Shown here piece after piece: positions 5,152 through 11,276 of a DNA stretch of 11,276 bases. The notes beneath the pieces were generated by a model that saw only the letters and a list, made by a program, of their open reading frames with translations, was not told the DNA's origin and did no database searches. Numbering within the stretch: position 1 is the stretch's first letter; every line of letters begins with the position of its first letter. The stretch comes from JBBRLA01 sp038231615. GTDB taxonomy: Bacteria; Myxococcota_A; Polyangia; Palsa-1104; JAEUJZ01. Where the stretch lies: assembly GCA_038231615.1 (NCBI GenBank), contig JBBRLA010000241.1, forward strand, positions 1 through 11,276. Direction: 5' to 3'. A program made the position numbers and the translations under genes.

Positions 5152-8100
5152 ATGTCGACAAACGGCGCTACCCGTCACAGCTGCGCGCTGCTCGGCGCGG
5201 TCCTCGCGCTCGCCTCGCTGGCGACGGGTTGCTCCGAGGAGCGCCCGGTGCGCTCCTTCGCGCAGCCCAACTTGATGAGGAAGGCCGACCTGGTCGGCGA
5301 CCTCGCCAGCTACAACAACGCGATGACGGGGGCGGCCACAAACCCGTTGCCGACGTGGTACTACCTGCAAACCGTGATCGACGCCCCGCCGAGCAACGGG
5401 ACGATGTTTGTCGGCCTGTCCTCGGAACTGATCAAGGGCCGCTTCGACATCCAGGAGGGTTATCTTTACTACCGCCGCAGCTATGAGCAGATCGGCGGGA
5501 CGGAGGACATGAAGGCCTATGACCCCCGAGGCTACCGCGGGCAGCCGCTGGCCGCCTGGAAGGTCAGCTCCCACTTCGACCTGATCCGCGATTACAGCTC
5601 GGTCACCGGCGAGCAGACCAACAAGATCATCGAGTCGCAAGAGCGCCCGTGGCAAGAGCGGGAGTTTATCCGCATCGACTGGTCGCAGAACCTGGTCACC
5701 GACTACATCGGCATCGGCCTGAACCTGTTTTTCGGCAAGGACGACGGCATCACCGTGCAGCCGGTCAGCTTCTGGGAAGCGGACCCCACCTCGCCCGACG
5801 GGTTTTACAAGGAGTTTGCCCAGACCCCGACTGACATGACCGGCCAGCCCCTTGCCGGGGACCCCCTTTCTCAGGCACTTTTGGACGCGGAGTTTCAGCC
5901 CAACGAGCTGACCTACTTCGACGTCACCAATGAAATCGTCCTGACCCCACAGGACCTGAACCTGGTCGCCGAGCAGAACGGGACGCAGCAGAAGATCTCC
6001 TACCCCAAGTGCTTCCTGGCCAACGAGATCGACGACTGCGCCTCGCAGATCATCAAGGTGCGCCACGGCTTCGCCAAGATCTCCGACAAGCATGATTACG
6101 TGGCCCGGGACTGGGACGGCATCCAGATGCAACGCTTCGGCATCTGGGACGTCGGCCTGAACCGCTTGACCTACAACCGCAACTACGGCATCACCAACAC
6201 CGGCTTCGTGCGCCACGCCGCCCGATTCAACCTGTGGAAACAGAGCTACCCCAAGGACAAAAGCGGCCACGTCAAGCTGATTCCCTGCGCCGATGGGCAG
6301 GGCAACGATCAGTGCGGCGACAAGAACGCCCTGGGGAACGCGCGGGCGGACAGCGAGCCGGGCCTCCAGTGCGGCGAATACTCCGACGGCACGGAGATCC
6401 TGGCGGTATGCCAGATAGCGCCCCAGGACCGCCAGCTTCGCACCATCCCCTACTACGCCCAATCGTCGGAACGGGAGCGCCACACCGGAAAGGTCGGCTT
6501 CTACGACCGGGACATCTTCGGCGGCGCCGGCATCTACGACGGCGGCGTGGAGGTGGTGCGCCAGTGGAACGAGGCGCTGAAGACGGCCTACACCGATGCC
6601 ACCAAGGACCGCGGCGCCGACCGCTTTCTGGCCGCCGACAACGCCGGCAAGATCGCGGATCGCGACATCCTGGTGTTGTGCCACGTCCCGGTGAAGCTGC
6701 GCGACGACAGCACCGGGCCCAAGGACGCGGACGCCTGCTGGCAGAACTTGACGCCCCTGCGCTACTACGACACCCATGGCAACCCGGTGGACGTGCGCGA
6801 TGAGAACGGCGACCCGGTCTACCGGCCCCGACAGGGCGACCCGCGCCGCTCGACCATTTTTTGGGTGAACCAGATGCAGGCCTCGGGCCCCTTGGGCTAC
6901 GGCCCGCCGCTCTTCGACCCCCAGACCGGCGAGACCATTTCTGGGCAGGCATACATTTTCGGCGCCGCGCTGGAGACCTACGCGACCCGGTCCCGCGACC
7001 TGGCGCTGCTGCTCATCAATCAGATCAAGTCCTCTGATTATATTGACGGGGCCAATGTCGCCGCCTGGGTACAGGCCAACCGCAACGGGACGGCCAACCG
7101 GGAGGAGAAGACCTTCACCCATGACGATCTGATGAACCGGTCGCTGTCGATGGACTTCAACTGGGCCCTGGGCCTTTCGCCCGAGGCGCCGCTGAAGCCG
7201 GACACGGTCCAGAGCATGCAGGATTCCATGACCGCCCGCTCCGAGCGGATCTACGCCACCGGGGTGTTTGGCACCGGCCAGGGCGATCCCGCCGCGGATC
7301 GGCGCAACCGCCTGCACAACCAGCCGCTCGAATCGATGTTGATCCAGCCCGACCAGCTTCAGGGCCTGGGCCGCGGCGCCCCGGTGAAGTGGGAGGCCCT
7401 GACCGACGCCGAGAAGGCGCGCGTCTCGCCGCTGCGTTCGCAGGTGGTGGAAGAGGCGGTCAGCCAGCGGCTGGACAACATGGCCGCTCTGGGCGTCGAC
7501 TTCGGCGACTTTTTCGACGAGGGCATCCTGCAACGGGTGCTTTTGGCGCAGAAGGACCCCACACTGGTCGACCCCACCAACAAGGGCTGCGACGACGGCC
7601 GCGGCGACAAGACGTGCTTCGACTCGGAGAAGCTGCGCTTGCAGCTCAAGAAGGACATCTTCGTTGGCGTGACCCTGCACGAGATGGGGCACAACATGGG
7701 GCTGCGGCACAACTTCCGCGCCTCGTATGACGCTATGAATTATTTCCCCGACTACTGGCAGCTTCGGGACAAGGGCCGGGCCGCGACCAAGAACTGCCTG
7801 GGCCAGCCCTACGGCCCCCCGGTGGTCGGCGACCCCTTTGAGGGGCAGCTTCGCCCGCGCTACGTGAACCGCCCCGGCGGCGCCACCTCGGACGTCGAGT
7901 GCAACGGCTCGATCCGGGAGTACCAGTACTCGTCGATCATGGATTATGGCGCGGAGTTTAACTCCGACCTGCATGGCCTGGGCAGCTACGACAAGGCGGC
8001 GATGAAGTTCAGCTATGCCCAGTACCTGGAGGCGTTCACCGACGTCAAGCAGGACCAACTCAACGACTTCTCGGCGCTACAGAGCGCCAGCTCGTCCTAT

Positions 8101-9771
8101 GGTTTGCCGACGCCGCTGAAGCCGACCCAGGATCTGAACGCCATCACTTATACCCAGTTTCCGAACTATTTCGTGAGCGGCATCCCGGGGATGAGCAAGC
8201 GGGCGGACCTGCCGGCGGAGCTGGCGAAGAACTTCAACGGGCAGAACCCCATCTTTGGGACCAAGAAGTCGGGCAAGACTTTTCCCGTCGTGCCGTACTA
8301 CTTCTGCTCCGACGAATACGCCGGCAACCTCACCTGTCAGCGCTTCGACGCCGGCGCCGACGCCTACGAGCAGGCGCAGGACGTGATCTCGCGGTACAAC
8401 AACTTCTACCTGGCCAACAACTTCAAGCGCAACCGCTACCCCTACTTCGCCGGCAAGGGCTACGTCAGCCGCATCCGCACCCGCTATTTCGAGGTCCTGC
8501 GGCAGCAGATGACTTGGTACACCCTTCTGCGCAGCGAGTTCCAGGACTTCCTGGCGCAGACCGCGCGCCTCGGGACGGGCAGCTCGGACGACGTGGTGAA
8601 GAAGACCAACGAGTTCTTCGCCCAGGAGAACCAGTGGGGCAGCTTCACCGCCGCGGTGACCCTGGGCTTCGACACCCTGGGCGAGGTGATCGCCCGGCCG
8701 AGCTACGGCAGCTTCATCTCCGTGCCGAAGGAAGACAGCAATGACTATCCGTACACCTACTGGCAGCAGTTCCGCGACACGCCCTTCGGGGACCCGGGCA
8801 TCCGCAACATCGCGGTGGGCCAGGGCCGTCACGAGAACACCACCTGGGACTTCGCCAGGTGCGGCTACTATTGGTACGATGAATGCACGACCCGCATCGG
8901 GTACTTCATCGACAAGACCATCGCCCTGGACATCCTGACCGAGTCGCAGGCCTACTTCACGGGCCGGGACACGGCCACGGACGTGCGCAAGTACGCCATC
9001 GGGTACTACCGGCTTTTCCCGCAGCAGATGCAGGACAAGCTGGGGGCCATCCTGGCCGGGGACTACAAATTGTATGCGCCGCGGTTCTCGATGGCCGGGG
9101 CGCCGGGGAGCTTCTCTCCGCTGGCAATGCAGAGCTGGACCACCGGCAAGTTTTCTACCGGCACGCCGCCGCCGGATACGGACATCATCGAGCCGGCCAC
9201 GGGCTTCACGTTGCAGATCTACGCCGGGCTGGACATGCTGGCGCAGATCACCTCGGGGTTTGATCACAGCGTCATCGAGAACACGCAGATCTTCATCGTC
9301 GGCAACGGCGAGGCGACGGTGCCGGATGTGAAGTTGGGCTCCCCGGATGCGGCGGGCAGCCTGTCGACAGATAAGCCGGATAACCTGGTCTCCTCCTGCA
9401 ATCCAACGCAGTCAGCGGACGCATTCAACGCCTGCCTGGTAGGTAAGAAGCAGTGGTTTGTTTTCTCGTCCCAAAATGGCCGGATGTACGCTTCGCGGTC
9501 TGTGCCGCGCTCGACCAGCCTGACGGTGAGTGGAAGCCCGTCGGTGCTGAGCGCCCAGGCGGGGACTCGGATGGTGCAGATGCTGCAAACGCTGGAGAAT
9601 CGCTACACTGATGCACTGAAAATCAAGATCGACGACATCACCCGCGACCGGCAGATCGCGGTGGCCAAGACCGCGATGGACAAGTTCGTCTCGAACATCG
9701 AGGTCATGCGTTCGCTGCACAAGGCCTTCGGCTACGGTCCCTTCAAGACCGACGCGCCGTTCTACTACTAA
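5152..9771 (+). CDS. Giant lipoprotein zinc metalloprotease (Met-zincin / DUF4953-like)
   Basis: A 1539-residue protein from ATG 5152. It starts with a lipoprotein signal, with a hydrophobic stretch at 12-24 ending LATGC (Cys27) followed by SEE, so it is probably anchored to a membrane facing the periplasm or cell surface. The catalytic zinc site is HEMGHNMGLRH: His843, Glu844, His847 and His853 (HExxHxxGxxH). The metzincin Met-turn SIMDYG follows at 928-933 (Met930). The HxxGLRHNF...S...SIMDY combination is that of the Met-zincin family PF16313 (formerly DUF4953), often paired with DUF5117. The roughly 800 residues before and 690 after the site are long for this family, which is often 800-1000 residues as I recall. 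Both flanks are rich in Tyr, Asn and Asp with several Cys, as in exported proteins. The end, GPFKTDAPFYY, looks like a natural C-terminus. Substrate is unknown. It follows the barrel gene by 25 bp, suggesting a shared surface function. Confidence 0.85.
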   Translation: MSTNGATRHSCALLGAVLALASLATGCSEERPVRSFAQPNLMRKADLVGDLASYNNAMTGAATNPLPTWYYLQTVIDAPPSNGTMFVGLSSELIKGRFDIQEGYLYYRRSYEQIGGTEDMKAYDPRGYRGQPLAAWKVSSHFDLIRDYSSVTGEQTNKIIESQERPWQEREFIRIDWSQNLVTDYIGIGLNLFFGKDDGITVQPVSFWEADPTSPDGFYKEFAQTPTDMTGQPLAGDPLSQALLDAEFQPNELTYFDVTNEIVLTPQDLNLVAEQNGTQQKISYPKCFLANEIDDCASQIIKVRHGFAKISDKHDYVARDWDGIQMQRFGIWDVGLNRLTYNRNYGITNTGFVRHAARFNLWKQSYPKDKSGHVKLIPCADGQGNDQCGDKNALGNARADSEPGLQCGEYSDGTEILAVCQIAPQDRQLRTIPYYAQSSERERHTGKVGFYDRDIFGGAGIYDGGVEVVRQWNEALKTAYTDATKDRGADRFLAADNAGKIADRDILVLCHVPVKLRDDSTGPKDADACWQNLTPLRYYDTHGNPVDVRDENGDPVYRPRQGDPRRSTIFWVNQMQASGPLGYGPPLFDPQTGETISGQAYIFGAALETYATRSRDLALLLINQIKSSDYIDGANVAAWVQANRNGTANREEKTFTHDDLMNRSLSMDFNWALGLSPEAPLKPDTVQSMQDSMTARSERIYATGVFGTGQGDPAADRRNRLHNQPLESMLIQPDQLQGLGRGAPVKWEALTDAEKARVSPLRSQVVEEAVSQRLDNMAALGVDFGDFFDEGILQRVLLAQKDPTLVDPTNKGCDDGRGDKTCFDSEKLRLQLKKDIFVGVTLHEMGHNMGLRHNFRASYDAMNYFPDYWQLRDKGRAATKNCLGQPYGPPVVGDPFEGQLRPRYVNRPGGATSDVECNGSIREYQYSSIMDYGAEFNSDLHGLGSYDKAAMKFSYAQYLEAFTDVKQDQLNDFSALQSASSSYGLPTPLKPTQDLNAITYTQFPNYFVSGIPGMSKRADLPAELAKNFNGQNPIFGTKKSGKTFPVVPYYFCSDEYAGNLTCQRFDAGADAYEQAQDVISRYNNFYLANNFKRNRYPYFAGKGYVSRIRTRYFEVLRQQMTWYTLLRSEFQDFLAQTARLGTGSSDDVVKKTNEFFAQENQWGSFTAAVTLGFDTLGEVIARPSYGSFISVPKEDSNDYPYTYWQQFRDTPFGDPGIRNIAVGQGRHENTTWDFARCGYYWYDECTTRIGYFIDKTIALDILTESQAYFTGRDTATDVRKYAIGYYRLFPQQMQDKLGAILAGDYKLYAPRFSMAGAPGSFSPLAMQSWTTGKFSTGTPPPDTDIIEPATGFTLQIYAGLDMLAQITSGFDHSVIENTQIFIVGNGEATVPDVKLGSPDAAGSLSTDKPDNLVSSCNPTQSADAFNACLVGKKQWFVFSSQNGRMYASRSVPRSTSLTVSGSPSVLSAQAGTRMVQMLQTLENRYTDALKIKIDDITRDRQIAVAKTAMDKFVSNIEVMRSLHKAFGYGPFKTDAPFYY

Positions 9772-9783
9772 ACAGAAGCACTG

Positions 9784-9873
9784 CCCCACGCTTCCTCGGT
9801 CACGTACAGCAGTACGCTCCCTCAGTCGCTGCGGAATGGGCCCACGCGGCTGAGCGAATGCGAAGCCGTGGGG
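9784..9873. repeat. Long imperfect inverted repeat downstream of the metalloprotease gene
   Basis: CCCCACGCTTC (9784-9794) is complementary to GAAGCCGTGGGG (9862-9873), with one bulged base. Nested within is the perfect hairpin CGTAC-AGCA-GTACG, a further CTCAG/CTGAG pairing, and a GGGCCC core. The transcript would fold into a branched cruciform beginning 12 bp after the stop. It lacks a U-run, so it is not a standard intrinsic terminator. It may act as a 3' end stabiliser, a Rho-related structure, or a dispersed extragenic (REP-like) repeat; only one copy lies in this window. Confidence 0.55.
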
Positions 9874-10003
9874 AGCGCCAAAATCTGCTCCGGCCATGTG
9901 CTTCGTCTTGAGATGACTCTTCATCAACGTGACCTTGTATAGGACTGGCGACGCCGCGCCACTCGGTCATTTCTCGCCTGGGCTGGTTTCGCCGGCCAAA
10001 AAC

Positions 10004-10034
10004 TTGACACGTCCCGTCGCTGATGTCTTACTAA
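10004..10034 (+). promoter_or_regulatory. Candidate promoter for rsmH-ftsL
   Basis: A perfect TTGACA at 10004-10009 is followed after 19 bases by a weak -10, TACTAA (10029-10034, 3 of 6 consensus). Transcription would start just upstream of the rsmH ATG at 10058, leaving a very short leader. The spacing and -10 are poor, so the assignment is tentative. Confidence 0.4.
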
Positions 10035-10057
10035 ATCGCCGTTCCCCAGGTACACAG

Positions 10058-11059
10058 ATGTCTGCGTCGCCGGTCTACTCCCATAGTTCTGTCATGGTCG
10101 AAGAGGTGCTGCAACACCTTTGCCCGCGGCCGGGGGGGGTCTATTGCGACGCTACCCTGGGTGGAGGGGGGCACAGCGAGCACCTGCTCGAACGCTCATC
10201 CCCCGACGGCAGGGTCTTCGGGGTGGACCGCGATCCGACGTCCCTTTCGGCCGCTGCCCAGCGCCTGTCCCGCTTCGGGGCGCGCTTCATTCCGGTCCAT
10301 GGGCGCTTCGGCGACTTGCCGGAGTTGCTGGCCGCTTGCGGGGTAAACCGGGTGAACGGCCTGCTGGCGGACGTGGGGGTGTCGTCGCCGCAGATCGACC
10401 GGCCCGAGCGGGGTTTCTCGTTCCAGCAACGGGGGCCCATCGACATGCGCATGGACCCCGGCTCGGGAGAGTCGGCCCTGGACCTCATCAGGCGCCTTTC
10501 TGCTGGGCAGCTCGCCGAGATCCTGGATGTCTACGGCGAGGAGCGCTTCGCCCGGCGGGTTGCGGCTTCGATCAAGCGGGCCGAGGAGCAGGGGCGCCTT
10601 GCCGACACCCTGGCCCTGGCCTCGGCCATCGCGGCGGCGGTCCCCAAATGGGAGCCCGGGAAGGACCCGGCGACCCGGAGCTTCCAGGCCCTGCGCATCG
10701 CGGTCAACGACGAGCTGCGGCAGCTCGACCAGCTGCTCCACTGCGCCCCCGACCTGCTTCACCCCGGCGGCCGGCTGGCGATCATCTCGTTTCATTCACT
10801 GGAAGATCGGGTGGTCAAACACCGCCTGCGCAGCCTGAGCCAGGAGGAGACCGGCGGGGGACCCGGCATGATCTTGCCGGACGCGGGTCCGGCCCCGGTG
10901 CTGACGCTGCTCACCAGGAAGGCGATTTTTGCCACGGAGGCCGAAGTGGCGCAAAATCCTCGGGCCCGCTCGGCGCGGCTGCGGGCTGCGATGCGCCGGG
11001 CCCCTTCCGTGACGAACCCGACGACGCCCCCCAGGCCCGGGAGAATCGGCCGGTCATGA
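10058..11059 (+). CDS. rsmH: 16S rRNA (cytosine(1402)-N(4))-methyltransferase RsmH
   Basis: A 333-residue cytoplasmic SAM-dependent methyltransferase that N4-methylates C1402 of 16S rRNA in the decoding centre; also known as MraW. Motifs in order: YSHSSVMVEEV at the N-terminus, DATLGGGGHS (31-40, the SAM-binding glycine loop), VDRD (56-59), DVGVSSPQID (105-114), RGFSFQQRGPIDMRMD (118-133), ATRSFQALRIAVNDEL in the C-terminal half, and ISFHSLEDR (243-251). The end carries NPRARSARLRAA and then a Pro/Arg tail. An in-frame ATG at 9929 would add 43 residues unlike the family; the ATG at 10058 gives the family's normal N-terminus, with a weak AGG 7 bases upstream. The stop overlaps the ftsL start (ATGA), so the genes are translationally coupled in a dcw cluster. 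Confidence 0.97.
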   Translation: MSASPVYSHSSVMVEEVLQHLCPRPGGVYCDATLGGGGHSEHLLERSSPDGRVFGVDRDPTSLSAAAQRLSRFGARFIPVHGRFGDLPELLAACGVNRVNGLLADVGVSSPQIDRPERGFSFQQRGPIDMRMDPGSGESALDLIRRLSAGQLAEILDVYGEERFARRVAASIKRAEEQGRLADTLALASAIAAAVPKWEPGKDPATRSFQALRIAVNDELRQLDQLLHCAPDLLHPGGRLAIISFHSLEDRVVKHRLRSLSQEETGGGPGMILPDAGPAPVLTLLTRKAIFATEAEVAQNPRARSARLRAAMRRAPSVTNPTTPPRPGRIGRS

Positions 11060-11276
11060 CGAGCAAGAGAAGACCCAACGCCGAAACGCCCGCCGAGATG
11101 CCTACCCCCCGCCGGGGGACGTTGAGCCGGGCTCGTCTGGACCGGCTGCAGCGGGCGGTCCTTTCCCGGGTCCGCGCCCGGGGCTTCTCGGTCACCGCGT
11201 CCCTGGCCATCTCGCTGGGGGTCATCATGGCCCTCTTGCATGTATCGGTGCGCCTGCGGGTCATCCGGGTGGGCTA
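11056..11276 (+). CDS. ftsL: Cell division protein FtsL, 3' truncated by the window edge
   Basis: The ATG at 11056 overlaps the rsmH stop by 4 bases. The frame is open to the window edge, showing 73 residues. It has a basic, Pro-rich cytoplasmic N-terminus (about residues 1-42), then one membrane segment at about 43-63 (FSVTASLAISLGVIMALLHV), then VRLRVIRVG, the beginning of the periplasmic coiled coil. Topology, size so far and position directly after rsmH identify it as FtsL, the bitopic divisome protein that works with FtsB and FtsQ to activate septal wall synthesis. FtsL sequences diverge strongly, so the call depends mainly on topology and gene order. Confidence 0.85.
   Translation, partial: MTSKRRPNAETPAEMPTPRRGTLSRARLDRLQRAVLSRVRARGFSVTASLAISLGVIMALLHVSVRLRVIRVG

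Noticed and set aside
5077..8058. 993-codon open frame on the minus strand
   Set aside because: It lies antisense to the metalloprotease gene. High G/C at third positions removes stop codons from the antisense frame. Its translation is a Val/Gly/Leu/Arg-rich run without motifs, whereas the plus strand holds a signal peptide, zinc motif and Met-turn.
8077..9267. 396-codon open frame on the minus strand
   Set aside because: Same antisense shadow of the metalloprotease gene; low-complexity composition and no ribosome binding site or motif.
9929..10057. 43-residue N-terminal extension of rsmH
   Set aside because: The extension contains the TTGACA element and does not resemble RsmH N-termini. 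The ATG at 10058 gives the standard YSHxSVMxxEV beginning.

Overview
The window is GC-rich DNA with strong G/C bias at third codon positions. It encodes a Gram-negative envelope: Sec signal peptides, a lipoprotein signal and a probable outer-membrane barrel. The end of the window is the start of a division and cell-wall (dcw) cluster. No gene here settles the taxon; a deltaproteobacterial or Myxococcota-like bacterium fits best, as an inference from composition and gene style.

Layout from left to right. (1) Positions 1-1206 (+) hold the 3' part of a secreted protein, probably DUF7482-like. (2) Positions 1215-3408 (-) form a rearranged accessory island. Read along the minus strand it runs: Fic-fold protein with a non-canonical active-site loop; C-terminal half of a HIT-family gene; UPF0175 antitoxin; DUF3368 PIN toxin; N-terminal half of a HIT-family gene; 3' end of an unidentified gene. 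A 95-bp direct repeat (83 bp of it identical) made of HIT coding sequence lies at both HIT break points, so the HIT gene is circularly permuted around the toxin-antitoxin pair. A good sigma70-type promoter precedes the Fic gene. (3) Positions 3409-3821 are a gene-free divergent region with two dyads. (4) Positions 3822-9771 (+) are a two-gene operon: an exported, probably outer-membrane, protein followed by a very large lipoprotein metalloprotease with the metzincin zinc motif HEMGHNMGLRH and Met-turn SIMDYG. (5) Positions 9772-10057 hold a long imperfect inverted repeat and a perfect -35 box. (6) Positions 10058-11276 (+) are rsmH and the start of ftsL, overlapping by ATGA. No mraZ is present upstream.

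The most unusual items are the permuted HIT/toxin-antitoxin structure, which is either a recombination scar, an integrated circle or an assembly artefact; the Fic homologue whose catalytic His is Tyr; and the barrel-plus-giant-metzincin operon. No CRISPR array, tRNA, rRNA, transposase or integrase was seen.
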